Shown: positions 45,402 to 57,025 of the stretch, piece by piece
How positions within the stretch are numbered: position 1 is the first letter of the stretch
Layout of the letters: the number at the start of each line of letters is the position of its first letter
NCBI RefSeq assembly: GCF_019801215.1
Contig: NZ_JAHVJO010000004.1
Location: 90,206-154,205 of the forward strand
From: Fictibacillus nanhaiensis
GTDB lineage: Bacteria > Bacillota > Bacilli > Bacillales > Fictibacillaceae
Length of the DNA: 64,000 nucleotides
Reading direction: 5' to 3'
Program-made: the position numbers and the translations under genes
Notes under the pieces: model-generated
What the model saw: the letters and a program-made list of their open reading frames with translations, nothing else
What the model was told of the DNA's origin: nothing
Databases searched by the model: none

Positions 45402-47150
45402 TTAACGCATAATCGAAGGAAAGAGTAATCCTTTCTTTTTCACATCATAAATGCCTCTTTGCGTAATGCGGATGTATGGCAAGTGTGTGGAAGAAAAGAA
45501 CAAAAGAGAATAGATCGGATCTTCATAGACATAACCCCGTTCTCGTAAAGCACTCGTTAGCCCTTTTTCTTCCTCTATAAGTTCTTCGATAGCAAGATTC
45601 GACATTCCTCCCGCTAAAGGAAGTTTTATCTCTGCGACAATCTCACCTTTCTCGGCAAGTATAATTCCGCCGCCAACCTCTTTTAACCGATTGAACGCAA
45701 GTGCCATGTCTTTCTTGCTTTTTCCGATAACAAGCAAGTCACCCGTATTGGAATACGAACTCGCAAAGCCATACAGATTTTTTGCAAACCCTTTTACAAT
45801 GGTATTCGTTCTCCACTTTCCATCTTTATCAATGAGCATTAAGAAGCACTCATCAGACTCTTCGTTAATTTGTTCAGAAAAAGGATTGATCGATACATTA
45901 TATGGCCGTGTGATGACACTATTGTACATTTCTATTCCCACGAGTCCTGAGAACTGAAAATCCTCATCCGTGAGTTCCCATTTGATCTCTCTTTGCTTTA
46001 TGCCATGTCCCGCCCAATCAAAGGCAAAATCAGCATCTTCACTCGTATCTTGGCCGTTCTCTTTCATCCACTTTCCTTTTGCTAAAACAGAAACCGGTAA
46101 CGGATTAGCCAGATCATCTAAAATATTCAAATGGGCCACCCGCCCTGGTGCCACCATGCCAAACAGATGATCCAAGCCGTAATATCTAGCCACGTTATAA
46201 GAAGCCATCATGTAGGCATCTATCGGATCGATTCCCGCTTCAAGTGCGATCTTTAGCATCTTATCGGTAACCCCTTCTTCATAGAAAGCAGGGGTAGACC
46301 CGTCTGTTGTCATAAAAATCCGTTCAAAGTTCGTGATGCCTTCTTCTTTCATCTGGCGTAAAAGTTTAGGCAGATCAGGACGTATCGATGAGTAGCGAAG
46401 AGACACTTGCAGACCAGCGTTCAACCGATCCATCACTTCTGTTCCAGTCATCGCTTCATGATCACAATCCACACCAAGGAGCGTCATCGCCGTTAATGTC
46501 TTTTCTGATGCTCCAGGCAGATGGCCCTCGATTTTTTTGCCTGCTTTTTTCGTCTTCAGCATCCAGTGAAGAAGCGTGTCATCACCGTGAAGAACACGCG
46601 GCCAGCTCGTCAGCTCTCCGCCTTGTAAAACATACGGGCTATCTAGCAGCTGGTTGATCGATGTTTCCGAAAAATAATCCTCCTCTTGAAGAAGTTCAGT
46701 TTGTGCGTCATACCTGCACCACCAAAAGAAGTTTGTTGGGAGTTCGTTCACATCCTCCATAAAAGAAAGCGCTTTCGAAATATTCATTTCAAAAAGAAGC
46801 ATGAAGTTATCGGCTAAAAAAACGGATGTCCCTCGTTGTAATGCATATCGGGAGAGCGTCTGGGGATTATAAAGTTGAAACGGATGACAATGCGGCTCAA
46901 TGTAACCCGGCACAACATATTGGCCTTCAAGGTCTTTAAAATCCGTTCCTTCAACTTTATCGGGAAGCTTTTCGCCAACATAAACGATACGGTCTTCCAA
47001 AATCCAGATGTTGGCCTTTGTCCATTTTTTAAGAGCGGCATTAAGATATGTAGCGTTCTTCAATACAAGCGATGGTGCCATCTCACCTTGAATGACGGAC
47101 ACTTGTTTACGCAGTTGTGCTTTTGTCCAAAACGCGATGTGTTGGTTCAT
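45402..47150 (-). CDS. yerA: Adenine deaminase-like amidohydrolase YerA
   Basis: A 582-residue amidohydrolase related to adenine deaminase. The first metal-binding motif is altered from HxH to EPHCHPF, consistent with YerA-type proteins; other landmarks are GHLPGASEKTL, DCDHEAMTGTE and TTDGSTP with the last metal aspartate. Whether it deaminates adenine is uncertain; the B. subtilis paralogue AdeC does that job. Start ATG 47150 after AGGTGAAT gives the B. subtilis length (about 580); the upstream frame to 47249 is not preceded by a ribosome site. Confidence 0.88.
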   Translation of the reverse strand: MNQHIAFWTKAQLRKQVSVIQGEMAPSLVLKNATYLNAALKKWTKANIWILEDRIVYVGEKLPDKVEGTDFKDLEGQYVVPGYIEPHCHPFQLYNPQTLSRYALQRGTSVFLADNFMLLFEMNISKALSFMEDVNELPTNFFWWCRYDAQTELLQEEDYFSETSINQLLDSPYVLQGGELTSWPRVLHGDDTLLHWMLKTKKAGKKIEGHLPGASEKTLTAMTLLGVDCDHEAMTGTEVMDRLNAGLQVSLRYSSIRPDLPKLLRQMKEEGITNFERIFMTTDGSTPAFYEEGVTDKMLKIALEAGIDPIDAYMMASYNVARYYGLDHLFGMVAPGRVAHLNILDDLANPLPVSVLAKGKWMKENGQDTSEDADFAFDWAGHGIKQREIKWELTDEDFQFSGLVGIEMYNSVITRPYNVSINPFSEQINEESDECFLMLIDKDGKWRTNTIVKGFAKNLYGFASSYSNTGDLLVIGKSKKDMALAFNRLKEVGGGIILAEKGEIVAEIKLPLAGGMSNLAIEELIEEEKGLTSALRERGYVYEDPIYSLLFFSSTHLPYIRITQRGIYDVKKKGLLFPSIMR

Positions 47151-47240
47151 GTTGGATTCACCTGTCTTCTCTGAAAATTTCGTTTTTTCAAGAATACCAT
47201 ATTCACCGTAAAAATACTTCAATAAGGAAGGAGTACTCTC

Positions 47241-47501
47241 ATGAGACAAAATATAGGCTTGATCAACAGCATGATTCGAATTATAGCAGGCTTAACTCTT
47301 CTTTCGGTTTACACGGCAAAATTCACAAGAAAACCATACAAAGAATCATATATTCTGATGATCATGTTGGCTGCCATGAAAGTAGCAGAGGGCATTGTGC
47401 GTTATTGTCCTATGACTGATCTATGGCATAAGAGCAAAGAGATGAACGATATGGATTTAGGAAACATTACATCAGAAGGCTCACCGTTTAATCCTTCTTA
47501 A
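47241..47501 (+). CDS. DUF2892 family membrane protein
   Basis: An 86-residue protein of the YgaP-like inner-membrane DUF2892 family: an N-terminal QNIGLINSMIRIIAGL helix, a second helix (ILMIMLAAMKVAEGI) and the conserved CPMTDLW motif. In rhodanese fusions such a domain anchors a sulfurtransferase; this stand-alone version has no known role. ATG start after GGAAGGAG. The next gene starts 15 bases downstream, so the two are likely cotranscribed. Confidence 0.88.
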   Translation: MRQNIGLINSMIRIIAGLTLLSVYTAKFTRKPYKESYILMIMLAAMKVAEGIVRYCPMTDLWHKSKEMNDMDLGNITSEGSPFNPS

Positions 47502-47516
47502 TGAAGGAGACAAAGT

Positions 47517-48791
47517 ATGCCCACTCACTCTGTATTAAAAGATAACAGACCTCTTTTCTTTTTGATGATCGTCGTATTCATCACCCATTTAGGATCTTAT
47601 CTTGTTTTACCTGTTTTGCCGATCTTATTAAAAGTAGAGACTGGCCTTTCTGCCGCACAAATCGGCTTCACACTGGCTATTATCTCGATTTTCATGCAAT
47701 CAGGCAGTGTGGTAGGCGGAATTCTAGCTGACCGGACAGGCAGACGTTTTATTATTTCATTGGGAGCTTTCATTCGTGCAGCTGGTTTACTTGGCTTTGC
47801 TTATTTTTCATCGTATCCATTCGTCTTGCTAACCGCTGCCGTCAGCGGGCTAGGACTTGGACTTAACGCACCTTCAACAAAAGCGTTCATCTCTTCACTT
47901 GTCAAAGAAGATATGAGATCTACTGCCTTTTCTCTAAGAGGTATATTCGCCAATATGGGGATGGCTCTTGCAGGACTAACGGTTTTTGCTTTGTTCACCG
48001 GCCATTCAAGGCTCATTTTTATTACAGCGGCTGTGATTTATTTGAGTGCAAGTGCTATCAGCTGGTTCTTTTTACCGGCTGGGTGCGGTGACGAGCATTG
48101 CGGACAAGTTAAGTGGAAAGATTATAAACAAGCGCTGCGAAATATCCCGTTTCTCGTGTTCATCGCTGCAACGATTTTTGTTTGGGCACTTTACGTGCAG
48201 TTCGCCCTTGTTTTGCCACTAAGAGCGGAAAACGTTTTAGCCAATGGCAAGGATATCAGTATCATTTGGACGATTAACAGTGTAACTGTCATCCTCGTTC
48301 AAACCGTTGTTACAAAAAATATTATCCGCCATATCCATCCATTAACATCTGTTGGATTAGGTTCCATCTGTATCGGGCTATCGTTAGGCAGTTTGTTTTT
48401 TGCGAACACGTTATTTTTCTTTGTCTTTGCAGGACTTGTGTTTATTATCGGTGAGATGCTATTGATGCCAACTCTTGACACTGCCATTTCCCAGCTCGCT
48501 GTTGCTCGTTTTCTGGGTATGTTCTTTGGGCTTGCCAGTGTATTTACTGGAATTGGTGAAGCAGCAGGAAATTTTATTGGGGGAAGGTTGTTTGAGCTAT
48601 CAGCAGGCGGAGAAAGGATTACTCCTTATGTGGTGTATGTCATCGCAGGGTTTTCAATTTTTCTTGGCATGCAATTGTTGCGAAGATGGAACCCGCTTTC
48701 GGTCATCGAGCCGCCAAAGCACAAACACCTTGCATCCTCGCCTGGCACAGAATCGGCAACTTCTCACCCAAATCCCATTAAAGAAGGCTGA
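47517..48791 (+). CDS. MFS transporter (drug:H+ antiporter type)
   Basis: A 424-residue major facilitator with 12 predicted helices. The motif-A loop GILADRTGRRFIISLG between helices 2 and 3 and the helix-5 motif GLGLGLNAPSTKAFISSLV point to the drug-efflux branch. It ends in a hydrophilic, histidine- and proline-containing tail (EPPKHKHLASSPGTES). Substrate not predictable. ATG start after GAAGGAG. It is cotranscribed with the DUF2892 gene. Confidence 0.9.
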   Translation: MPTHSVLKDNRPLFFLMIVVFITHLGSYLVLPVLPILLKVETGLSAAQIGFTLAIISIFMQSGSVVGGILADRTGRRFIISLGAFIRAAGLLGFAYFSSYPFVLLTAAVSGLGLGLNAPSTKAFISSLVKEDMRSTAFSLRGIFANMGMALAGLTVFALFTGHSRLIFITAAVIYLSASAISWFFLPAGCGDEHCGQVKWKDYKQALRNIPFLVFIAATIFVWALYVQFALVLPLRAENVLANGKDISIIWTINSVTVILVQTVVTKNIIRHIHPLTSVGLGSICIGLSLGSLFFANTLFFFVFAGLVFIIGEMLLMPTLDTAISQLAVARFLGMFFGLASVFTGIGEAAGNFIGGRLFELSAGGERITPYVVYVIAGFSIFLGMQLLRRWNPLSVIEPPKHKHLASSPGTESATSHPNPIKEG

Positions 48792-48825
48792 CATGAACCG
48801 GACGTTTCGGTGTCAGTCAGCCTTG
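48784..48825 (+). terminator. Probable MFS gene terminator
   Basis: AAGGCTGAC (48784-48792) pairs with GTCAGCCTT (48836-type repeat at 48816-48824) with an inner CCG/CGG stem; the T-run is weak. It overlaps the MFS stop codon. Confidence 0.5.
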
Positions 48826-48853
48826 ACTATTTGTTAAGGAGGTTAAGAGCAGC

Positions 48854-48958
48854 ATGAGTTCAGAATATTTTATGGATACAGCGTTTCTCTATATCTTGCT
48901 CGTAGGGAGTATCATTGCGATCACATTCGTATTTATTAAGAAGAGACGTACGAAATAG
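48854..48958 (+). CDS. EYxxD motif small membrane protein
   Basis: A 34-codon gene: ATG 48854, stop TAG 48956-48958, with AAGGAGG 11 bases upstream. The peptide starts MSSEYFMDTAFLY, so it carries EYxxD (EYFMD), then a single membrane helix (FLYILLVGSIIAITFVFI) and the basic end KKRRTK, giving an N-out/C-in orientation. It fits the small family named for the EYxxD motif in Bacillaceae. Function unknown. Its last 23 bases overlap the 3' end of purD on the other strand, so long purine transcripts would be antisense to it. Confidence 0.85.
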   Translation: MSSEYFMDTAFLYILLVGSIIAITFVFIKKRRTK

Positions 48959-50207
48959 CTTTGTATCCGATATCCTTGCGGTAGAAAGATCCTTCGAATC
49001 GAATTTTCTTCATTTCTTCGTATACGTTTCTTTGTGCATCACGAAGAGAACTTCCTTTTGTCGCAACCAGCAACACTCTTCCGCCATCTGTCATTAAGTC
49101 GCCACCACTGCTTTTAGTACCCGCATGAAAAACATTTGCGTCTTCTTCTCGCACGTTCTCCAGTCCTAAAATAAGCTGTGATTCGCCTGATGACTCCGGA
49201 TAGCCTGCTGAAGCGAGGACAACACCAAGAACAGACTCTTCAGCCCAGCTGAGCTCAACTTTCTTTCCATCCAATAAAGAAAGGATCAGATCGGCTAAGT
49301 CATTTTCTAGTCTAGGTAGGATGACTTGTGTTTCAGGGTCACCAAAGCGTGCGTTAAACTCAATCACTTTCGGACCTTTACTCGTTAAAATTAATCCTGC
49401 ATAAAGAATACCTGTAAAAGGAGTGCTCTCTTTTTTCATTGCTGAAACGATAGGAAGAACGATTTCCTGTATGGCTCTTTGCACTGCATCAGCCGGTATT
49501 TGTGGAACAGGTGAATACGCCCCCATACCGCCTGTGTTTGGTCCTTCGTCTCCGTCATATGCCCGTTTGTGATCTTGAGCGATTTCCATCGGCAATACAA
49601 TTTCGTCATGCACGAACGACATTAACGAAAACTCTTCGCCCTCTAAAAACTCCTCAATTACAACTTTTTCACTCGCTTCACCGAATCGTTTGTCCACCAT
49701 CAGTTCATACAATCCTTCTTCGGCTTCTTTTAAGGAGGAAGCCACGATAACACCTTTACCCGCTGCGAGACCATCTGCCTTTAAAACGATGGGAGCTCCT
49801 TTTTTCCTTACATATCGGAGTGCTTCTTCATAATCAGTAAATACGCCAGAATCAGCTGTCGGAATAGCGTATTTTTCCATGAGATTCTTTGCAAACGACT
49901 TGCTGCCTTCGATCTCGGCCGCTGCTTTAGTTGGACCGAAAATAGTCAGCCCCGCTTCCTGAAATCTGTCAACGATGCCTTGTAACAATGGAACTTCTGG
50001 CCCTACAAACGTTAGAGCAATCTCACGAGATTTAGCGAACGTAATCAGTTCATCAATGTTGTTCTCTTTGATTGGTACACATGTTGCTTCTTTATCCATG
50101 CCTGGGTTGCCTGGTGCTGCATATACATGTGAAACACTCGGACTGTTCGCAAATTTCCAAACGAGGGCATGTTCACGTCCGCCTTTTCCGATTACAAGAA
50201 CGTTCAT
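48936..50207 (-). CDS. purD: Phosphoribosylamine-glycine ligase PurD
   Basis: A 423-residue ATP-grasp enzyme for step 2 of purine synthesis (phosphoribosylamine + glycine to GAR). Visible are the N-terminal VIGKGGREHALVWKF, the ATP-grasp loop KADGLAAGKGVIVA, GEEFSLMSFV and the metal-binding FNARFGDPETQV. Last gene of the operon, 15 bases after purH. ATG start after AAAGGAGG. Its 3' end overlaps a small plus-strand gene. Confidence 0.97.
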   Translation of the reverse strand: MNVLVIGKGGREHALVWKFANSPSVSHVYAAPGNPGMDKEATCVPIKENNIDELITFAKSREIALTFVGPEVPLLQGIVDRFQEAGLTIFGPTKAAAEIEGSKSFAKNLMEKYAIPTADSGVFTDYEEALRYVRKKGAPIVLKADGLAAGKGVIVASSLKEAEEGLYELMVDKRFGEASEKVVIEEFLEGEEFSLMSFVHDEIVLPMEIAQDHKRAYDGDEGPNTGGMGAYSPVPQIPADAVQRAIQEIVLPIVSAMKKESTPFTGILYAGLILTSKGPKVIEFNARFGDPETQVILPRLENDLADLILSLLDGKKVELSWAEESVLGVVLASAGYPESSGESQLILGLENVREEDANVFHAGTKSSGGDLMTDGGRVLLVATKGSSLRDAQRNVYEEMKKIRFEGSFYRKDIGYKAISYVSS

Positions 50208-50222
50208 GTTAACCTGCCTCCT

Positions 50223-51761
50223 TTAATGTTTAAAGTGTCTTACGCCGGTAAACACCATTGTAATATGATGTTCATCTGCCTTTTTGATCGAATCTTCATC
50301 CTTGATGGATCCACCCGGCTGAATGATCGCCGTAACACCAGCACGTGCCGCAGCTTCAACCGTATCATCCATTGGGAAAAAAGCATCTGAGCCTAATGCG
50401 GAACCTTGCGCTCGGTCGCTCGCTTGATCGATTGCAATCTTGGCTGCTCCCACTCGATTCATCTGTCCTGCTCCAACACCTACAGTCATCTCATTCTTTG
50501 CTAAAACAATGGCGTTTGATTTTACATGTTTAACGACTTTCCAAGCGAGTCGGAGGTCTTTCCACTCCTCCTCAGTAGGCTGACGTTTTGTAGGAATGGT
50601 TACGTTTGCGTCATCTAGTCCAAACACATCTTCATCTTGTACGAGCATACCGCCTGAAACAGTCGTCACTTTTTTGGCGATCTCTTTTCCTTCTGTAAAA
50701 TCGAGCTTTAACAAGCGAAGGTTTTTCTTTTTTGTTAAAATCGTTAACGCTTCCTCTGTAAACGAAGGAGCGATAATAATCTCGAGGAAGATCTCAGACA
50801 GTTTTTCCGCTGTCTCTCGATCGATTTCTGTATTAGAGGCGATGATTCCGCCAAAGATTGAAACAGGATCTGCTTCAAACGCACGTGTGTAAGCTTCAAG
50901 AACGGTCTTTCCTGTTCCAACTCCACAAGGGTTCATATGTTTAACGGCTACGACCGCTGGATCAGTGAATTCTTTTACGATGGAAAGAGCAGCATCTGCG
51001 TCGTTGATGTTGTTATAGGAAAGCTCTTTGCCGTGAAGCTGCTCAGCATCCGCGAGCGAAAGGGACCCTCCGATCGGTTTTGTATAAAATGCCGCTTTTT
51101 GATGCGGATTTTCACCATAGCGAAGGTCTTGCTTCTTCTCATAGGTGACCGTGTATGATTCCGGATGCTCTTCTTCCACCGCTGTTGTTAAGTATTCGGC
51201 AATAAGTGCGTCATAAGCTGCACTGTGGCGGAATGTTTTCGCTGCAAGTTTGCGGCGCGTCTCTTCGCTTACTGCACCTGCTTGATCCAGCTCGTCTGCA
51301 ACCTTTTCATAGTCTATAGGATCAACGACTACCGTTACGTAAGCATGGTTTTTCGCAGCTGAACGCAGCATGCTCGGTCCGCCGATATCGATATTCTCAA
51401 TCGCATCTAAGAATGTAGTGCCCTCTTTCGCAATGGTTTCTTTAAACGGATATAAGTTAACGACAACAAGATCGATAGGAGAAATCTCATTTTCCTGCAT
51501 CGCTTTTTGGTGTGTTTCATTGTCACGAACAGCAAGAAGGCCGCCATGAATTTTAGGATGGAGCGTTTTAACACGTCCGTCCATGATTTCAGGAAAGCCT
51601 GTTACTTCTGAAATCCCAACTACTGAAATGCCAGCATCTTCTAGCGCTTTTTTCGTTCCACCCGTTGAGATGATTTCAACACCGTGTCGGATTAATTTTT
51701 CTGCGAATGCTAGTAATCCTTCTTTATTGGATACGGAAATCAATGCACGTTTAATCGTCAT
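50223..51761 (-). CDS. purH: Bifunctional AICAR transformylase/IMP cyclohydrolase PurH
   Basis: A 512-residue bifunctional enzyme for the last two steps to IMP. The N-terminal IMP cyclohydrolase (about 1-195) has the MGS fold with [13 protein letters not shown]; the C-terminal transformylase has the [11 protein letters not shown] motif (lysine-histidine catalytic pair) and ends in [19 protein letters not shown]. It overlaps purN by four bases (ATGA). ATG start after GGAGG. Confidence 0.97.
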   Translation of the reverse strand: MTIKRALISVSNKEGLLAFAEKLIRHGVEIISTGGTKKALEDAGISVVGISEVTGFPEIMDGRVKTLHPKIHGGLLAVRDNETHQKAMQENEISPIDLVVVNLYPFKETIAKEGTTFLDAIENIDIGGPSMLRSAAKNHAYVTVVVDPIDYEKVADELDQAGAVSEETRRKLAAKTFRHSAAYDALIAEYLTTAVEEEHPESYTVTYEKKQDLRYGENPHQKAAFYTKPIGGSLSLADAEQLHGKELSYNNINDADAALSIVKEFTDPAVVAVKHMNPCGVGTGKTVLEAYTRAFEADPVSIFGGIIASNTEIDRETAEKLSEIFLEIIIAPSFTEEALTILTKKKNLRLLKLDFTEGKEIAKKVTTVSGGMLVQDEDVFGLDDANVTIPTKRQPTEEEWKDLRLAWKVVKHVKSNAIVLAKNEMTVGVGAGQMNRVGAAKIAIDQASDRAQGSALGSDAFFPMDDTVEAAARAGVTAIIQPGGSIKDEDSIKKADEHHITMVFTGVRHFKH

Positions 51762-52348
51762 TGCACGATGCCTCCTATGATGTCTTTTTGTAATAGTTTG
51801 TTGATGATGGCTGGGTACAATCGATGTTCTGCTTTCTGTATACGCTCTTGCAGCGTTTCTCTTGTATCACCAGGCAACACAGGTATCTTCACTTGTTCAA
51901 TGATCGGTCCTGTGTCCATCCCGCTGTCAACAAAATGAACCGTTACACCTGTTTCAGAAACATTCGCCTGTAAGGCTTGGCCGATTGCATCTTTACCAGG
52001 AAATGCAGGTAAATAAGAAGGGTGGATGTTAACGATTCTGCCCTCGAAATCACGTAAAAGCACCTCTCCTATCAGCCTCATATATCCTGCCAAAACTATG
52101 AATTCGACATGGTAACGTTTCAGTTCATTTACAATCTCTTTTTCAAAATGGGCCTTCGATTCAAACGAGTTCGGCACAAATGTAAAGATCGGGATATGGT
52201 GGTCTCTCGCTCGCTCAATCACTTTTGCTCCTGGCTTGTCACAGACTAATAGCTGAATGTCCGCTTGTAACAAACCTTCTTCAACTGCATCCAGGATGGC
52301 TTGGAAATTGCTTCCGCTGCCAGAAGCAAACACCGCTATCTTGTTCAT
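51758..52348 (-). CDS. purN: GAR transformylase PurN
   Basis: A 196-residue formyltetrahydrofolate-dependent GAR formyltransferase (step 3). It shows [14 protein letters not shown] at the phosphate site, the catalytic triad region [12 protein letters not shown] (Asn, His) and the aspartate in [17 protein letters not shown] start overlaps the purM stop (ATGA). Confidence 0.97.
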   Translation of the reverse strand: MNKIAVFASGSGSNFQAILDAVEEGLLQADIQLLVCDKPGAKVIERARDHHIPIFTFVPNSFESKAHFEKEIVNELKRYHVEFIVLAGYMRLIGEVLLRDFEGRIVNIHPSYLPAFPGKDAIGQALQANVSETGVTVHFVDSGMDTGPIIEQVKIPVLPGDTRETLQERIQKAEHRLYPAIINKLLQKDIIGGIVQ

Positions 52349-53385
52349 TCGATGTTACCCCCGCCAAAAATAACACCTTCACCTTGTTTTACACGTCCGA
52401 TAATATAGGGTTTTTCACCTGTTTCTTCTAAAAGACGAATCACTGGAAGCATGTTTTCTTCAGAAACAGCAAGCACCATGCCGATTCCCATATTGAACGT
52501 TGTGAACATTTCTTTACGAGTAAGGTTTCCTTTTTCTTCGATCAGATCGAAGACAGGAGGGACAGGCCATGAACCGTAATCAATCTCAGCTGCTAAACCT
52601 TCAGGCAGCATACGCGGAATGTTTTCTATGAAACCGCCGCCTGTAATATGGGCAACACCATTTACATCAAATTTCTCAAACACTTCTAATAAGGGCTTAA
52701 CGTAGATGCGAGTGGGTGTAAGCAGTTCTTCACCAAGAGGCTTCATGAGCCCTTCGTATTGTTTCGTTAAATCCAAACCGGCATCTTCTAATAAAACTTT
52801 TCGAACTAGAGAAAAGCCGTTTGAGTGAAGTCCGTTTGACTGAAGTCCGATTAAAACATCGTTTTCCGTAATATTAGAAGCATTCAACAATTTAGATTTC
52901 TCAGCGATACCTACCGTAAATCCAGCAAGGTCATACTCTTCACTGTTATACATGCCAGGCATTTCCGCTGTTTCTCCGCCGATCAGTGCACAGCCTGCCT
53001 GTTCACAGCCATCTGCGATTCCTTTCACAATCTGTTCTGCTTTTTCAGGGTGAAGTTTGCCGCAAGCGATGTAATCTAAGAAATAAAGCGGTTCAGCTCC
53101 TTGGGCGACAATATCATTTACACACATCGCAACCGCATCAACACCAATTGTGTCGTGCTTATCCATCATAAAAGCGAGCATTAATTTCGTTCCCACTCCG
53201 TCCGTTCCTGAGACGAGTACCGGCTCTTTGAATGAGAAAGCAGACAGATCGAACATCGCTCCAAAACCGCCAAGCCCTGCAAGAACTTCAGGACGCTTCG
53301 TTCGTAATGCATGCTTTTTCATGCGGTTTACCGCTTCATAACCTGCTTCTATGTTAACTCCTGCTTGCTTATATGCTTCTGCCAA
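52345..53385 (-). CDS. purM: AIR synthetase PurM
   Basis: A 346-residue enzyme that closes the imidazole ring (FGAM to AIR, step 5). It has GFGAMFDL, the ATP-binding [23 protein letters not shown] and [16 protein letters not shown]. Starts with TTG 53385, eight bases after GGGGGAG. Fourteen bases after purF. Confidence 0.97.
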   Translation of the reverse strand: MAEAYKQAGVNIEAGYEAVNRMKKHALRTKRPEVLAGLGGFGAMFDLSAFSFKEPVLVSGTDGVGTKLMLAFMMDKHDTIGVDAVAMCVNDIVAQGAEPLYFLDYIACGKLHPEKAEQIVKGIADGCEQAGCALIGGETAEMPGMYNSEEYDLAGFTVGIAEKSKLLNASNITENDVLIGLQSNGLHSNGFSLVRKVLLEDAGLDLTKQYEGLMKPLGEELLTPTRIYVKPLLEVFEKFDVNGVAHITGGGFIENIPRMLPEGLAAEIDYGSWPVPPVFDLIEEKGNLTRKEMFTTFNMGIGMVLAVSEENMLPVIRLLEETGEKPYIIGRVKQGEGVIFGGGNIE

Positions 53386-53399
53386 AGTGTTCTCCCCCT

Positions 53400-54818
53400 T
53401 TAAACCAGCTCTTTTTCATATGGTAAAACCGTATCCGGATAAATTTCCGTCGGGTAACGTCCTGTGAAACAAGCTAAACATTGGCCGCAGTTCGGCTCTG
53501 AATTAGAACGTCCGATGCCTTCCATCAAGCCTTCTACCGAAATAAAAGATAAAGAATCGGCTCCAATAATATCACGGATTTCTTCTACCGAGTATTTGGA
53601 AGCGATCAGTTCAGCACGCTCTGACGTATCGATCCCGTAATAACAAGGATGAGCGATCGGCGGTGCTGTAATTCTCACATGAACTTCTGTCGCACCAGCG
53701 GCACGCAGCATTTTGACAATTCGACGGCTCGTTGTACCGCGAACGATCGAGTCATCGACCATGACAACACGCTTGCCTTCCACGATTCCACGAACAGGCG
53801 AAAGCTTCATCTTCACGCCAAGCTCTCGCAGTTCCTGTGAGGGCTGAATAAACGTTCTTCCTACATATCGGTTTTTAATGAGTCCAATCTCGTAAGGAAT
53901 ACCAGAGGCTTCTGCATAACCGATCGCTGCTGAAATACTTGAATCAGGAACACCTGTTACAACGTCCGCTTCAACAGGCGCTTCTTCAAACATCTTTTTC
54001 CCTAAACTTTTCCGAGCAGCATGAACGTTAATTCCTTCAATGTTGCTGTCAGGTCTTGAAAAATAAATGTATTCCATCGAGCACATCGAGCGCTGAACAG
54101 AAGTAGAAAACGTATCAACGGTTAATCCGTCTTCATTAATAATCAAAAGTTCTCCCGGCTGTACGTCACGCACGTATGTCGCCCCAACCACATCAAAAGC
54201 GCATGTTTCAGAAGCTACTACGTAAGCGTCTCCTAACACACCGATTGAAAGCGGACGCAATCCGTTCGGATCTAGGGCTACCATCATTTCCTCTTCTGTC
54301 ATGACAAGAAACGCATAGGCACCTTTAAGCATCGTTAGTGCGTTTTTCACCTTTTCCTTCAACGTTGGATATCCGCTTCTCTTAATGAGGTGAGCCAGGA
54401 CTTCTGTATCCGATGTTGTTTGAAAAATACTTCCTTGTGACTCAAGTTGATGCTTTAACGCGTTCGCGTTCACCAAGTTACCGTTATGCGCTAAAGCAAG
54501 GGAGCTTGTTTGAGAGCGAAACAAGAGGGGCTGAACATTTGCCAGTTCATTTCCCCCCGCTGTTGAATAACGGACATGGCCAATCGCACCATGTCCAATT
54601 AATCCTTCTAACTCACCGCGGCTAAACACATCGTTCACGAGGCCGCTTCCTTTATGTGTTCTTAAGCGCTCACCATCTGTTACAACAATTCCCGCACCCT
54701 CTTGCCCGCGGTGCTGAAGACTGTGTAAACCGTAATACGTTAATTGGGCAGCATCGGGATGTCCCCAAATGCCAAACACTCCGCATTCTTCGTTTAAACC
54801 TTTGATGTCAGCAAGCAT
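53400..54818 (-). CDS. purF: Glutamine PRPP amidotransferase PurF
   Basis: A 472-residue enzyme for the committed step (PRPP + glutamine to phosphoribosylamine). An 11-residue propeptide ([11 protein letters not shown]) is cleaved before the nucleophilic C12 (CGVFGIWG). The PRPP loop is [14 protein letters not shown], and cysteines in CAFD and NCGQCLAC fit the structural [4Fe-4S] cluster of the B. subtilis enzyme. It overlaps purL by 25 bases; ATG start after AAAGGAG. Confidence 0.97.
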   Translation of the reverse strand: MLADIKGLNEECGVFGIWGHPDAAQLTYYGLHSLQHRGQEGAGIVVTDGERLRTHKGSGLVNDVFSRGELEGLIGHGAIGHVRYSTAGGNELANVQPLLFRSQTSSLALAHNGNLVNANALKHQLESQGSIFQTTSDTEVLAHLIKRSGYPTLKEKVKNALTMLKGAYAFLVMTEEEMMVALDPNGLRPLSIGVLGDAYVVASETCAFDVVGATYVRDVQPGELLIINEDGLTVDTFSTSVQRSMCSMEYIYFSRPDSNIEGINVHAARKSLGKKMFEEAPVEADVVTGVPDSSISAAIGYAEASGIPYEIGLIKNRYVGRTFIQPSQELRELGVKMKLSPVRGIVEGKRVVMVDDSIVRGTTSRRIVKMLRAAGATEVHVRITAPPIAHPCYYGIDTSERAELIASKYSVEEIRDIIGADSLSFISVEGLMEGIGRSNSEPNCGQCLACFTGRYPTEIYPDTVLPYEKELV

Positions 54819-57025
54819 GGAATAGCTCCTTTCCAGGCATCTTGCAACTCCTGGAGCGTACAGGATAAAAGCTCTTCACCCTGCTCATTATCTATTGCCA
54901 GACCGCTCTCAGAACGCACGAACCCGATAATTTTTGCATCTTTAACTAGCTGTTCGAATGAATCTTGGTGTTCAGGTTTTACCGTAACTAAGAAGCGTGA
55001 TTGTGATTCTCCAAAAAGTCCGCCAACTGGTTCATCTGTTAACGTCACACTCGCCCCAACGTTTCCGTCCATGATTGATTCAGCAAGAGCTACGGATAAT
55101 CCGCCTTCTGCCACATCATGAGCTGATGCGATAAGACCTTTATGAATGGCATGTAAAAGTTCATATTGTCTTTTTTCTTCAACATCTAGATCTAAGTGAG
55201 GCGCTTTCCCGAAAATGCGTCCCTCTTTCATCTTTTGAAGCTCACTGCCGCCAAACTCTTGAGAAGATTCACCGATCAAGTAGATGATGTCTCCTGCCTC
55301 TTTAAAGCTTTGCGTAACAATATGCTTTGTATCTTCAATAAGACCAACCATCCCGATAACAGGGGTCGGATAAACGGCGACACCGTTTGTTTCGTTATAA
55401 AGGGATACGTTGCCTCCAATTACAGGTGTTTCAAGCTTTCTGCACGCCGCACTCATGCCGTCTGCCGATTTTTCCAGCTGCCAGAAGATTTCAGGCTTTT
55501 CAGGATTTCCAAAGTTCAAGCAATCTGTTACAGCTAGTGGCTTTGCACCTGAGCAGACTAGATTACGAGCCGCTTCTGCTACTGCAATCATTCCGCCTAC
55601 TTCAGGATCTAGATACAGATAACGTGAATTACAATCTGTCGTCATCGCAAGCGCCTTTTTTGTTCCTCTAATTCTTACAACAGCAGCGTCAGAGCCTGGC
55701 GCTACGACTGTATTGGTCCGCACCATATAATCATATTGGTTGTAAACCCATTCTTTGCTCGCGATCGTCGGCTGTTTCAACAGCGATAACAAGGTAGATT
55801 TATAGCTAGTAATCTCAGGCACATAATTTTCCTGAGCTTGGAACTCTCCATAGTAAGCTGGTTCTTTAGATGGTTTTTGATAGACGGGTGCATCTTCAGC
55901 CAATGCATCTACCGGTACGTTTGCAACAATTTCGCCATTATGAGTCAGCCTCAATACTTTTTCCTCGATAACCGTTCCAACCGTTACACAATCCAGATCC
56001 CATTTCGCAAAAATCTTTTCTACTTCATGCTCGCGACCTTTTTCAATTACTAAAAGCATCCGTTCTTGCGACTCAGAGAGCATCATTTCGTATGCCGTCA
56101 TTCCTGTTTCACGCTGTGGAATAAGATCCAGATTCATCTCGATTCCCATTCCCGCCTTGCTCGCCATCTCAGCAGACGAACTTGTCAAACCAGCTGCTCC
56201 CATATCCTGAATCCCGACAAGCGCATCACAGTTATGGATCAGCTCTAGGCACGCTTCCATTACGAGTTTCTCCATGAAAGGATCCCCAACTTGTACCGCT
56301 GGACGTTTTTCCTCTGACGCTTCAGAAAGCTCTTCAGATGCAAACGTAGCACCGTGAATCCCGTCCCGGCCCGTTTTCGCCCCGACATACATAACAGAGT
56401 TGCCAGCACCCTTCGCTTGACCCTTTTTGATATCCTTATGGTCGATCAAACCGACACACATCGCGTTGACGAGCGGATTGCCTTCATAAGAAGGATCGAA
56501 TTGAACTTCTCCGCCTACCGTTGGAATTCCAATACAATTTCCGTAGCCCGCGATTCCTGCTACAACCTGTTCAAACAAATATTTTACGCGTGGAGACTCC
56601 AACTCTCCAAAACGAAGAGAGTTCAGCATCGCGATCGGACGCGCGCCCATTGAGAAAACGTCACGGATAATTCCGCCAACACCCGTTGCTGCACCTTGAT
56701 ACGGTTCAATCGCAGAAGGGTGATTGTGGGATTCGATCTTAAACACAACCGCTTGCCCGTCTCCGATATCAACAATTCCAGCACCTTCACCAGGTCCTTG
56801 AAGGACACGCTCCCCCTTTGTCGGGAACTTGCTTAAAACCGGTTTAGAGTTTTTATAGGAACAATGTTCACTCCACATCACCGAGAACAAGCCTGTTTCT
56901 GTCCAGTTTGGAGATCTGCCGATAATCTTTTCTACGAGTTCAAACTCTGAATCACTTAAGCCCATTTCACGGTATAATTTTTGTTCTTTTATTTGAGAAC
57001 TTGTTGGTTCATGTTGCTGCGACAT
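54794..57025 (-). CDS. purL: FGAM synthase subunit PurL
   Basis: A 743-residue large subunit of the three-part FGAM synthase (step 4). Landmarks are [13 protein letters not shown] (catalytic histidine), [27 protein letters not shown] and [10 protein letters not shown]. It uses ammonia released by PurQ, with PurS as the bridge. It overlaps purQ by 17 bases. ATG start after GGAGGG. Confidence 0.97.
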   Translation of the reverse strand: MSQQHEPTSSQIKEQKLYREMGLSDSEFELVEKIIGRSPNWTETGLFSVMWSEHCSYKNSKPVLSKFPTKGERVLQGPGEGAGIVDIGDGQAVVFKIESHNHPSAIEPYQGAATGVGGIIRDVFSMGARPIAMLNSLRFGELESPRVKYLFEQVVAGIAGYGNCIGIPTVGGEVQFDPSYEGNPLVNAMCVGLIDHKDIKKGQAKGAGNSVMYVGAKTGRDGIHGATFASEELSEASEEKRPAVQVGDPFMEKLVMEACLELIHNCDALVGIQDMGAAGLTSSSAEMASKAGMGIEMNLDLIPQRETGMTAYEMMLSESQERMLLVIEKGREHEVEKIFAKWDLDCVTVGTVIEEKVLRLTHNGEIVANVPVDALAEDAPVYQKPSKEPAYYGEFQAQENYVPEITSYKSTLLSLLKQPTIASKEWVYNQYDYMVRTNTVVAPGSDAAVVRIRGTKKALAMTTDCNSRYLYLDPEVGGMIAVAEAARNLVCSGAKPLAVTDCLNFGNPEKPEIFWQLEKSADGMSAACRKLETPVIGGNVSLYNETNGVAVYPTPVIGMVGLIEDTKHIVTQSFKEAGDIIYLIGESSQEFGGSELQKMKEGRIFGKAPHLDLDVEEKRQYELLHAIHKGLIASAHDVAEGGLSVALAESIMDGNVGASVTLTDEPVGGLFGESQSRFLVTVKPEHQDSFEQLVKDAKIIGFVRSESGLAIDNEQGEELLSCTLQELQDAWKGAIPCLLTSKV

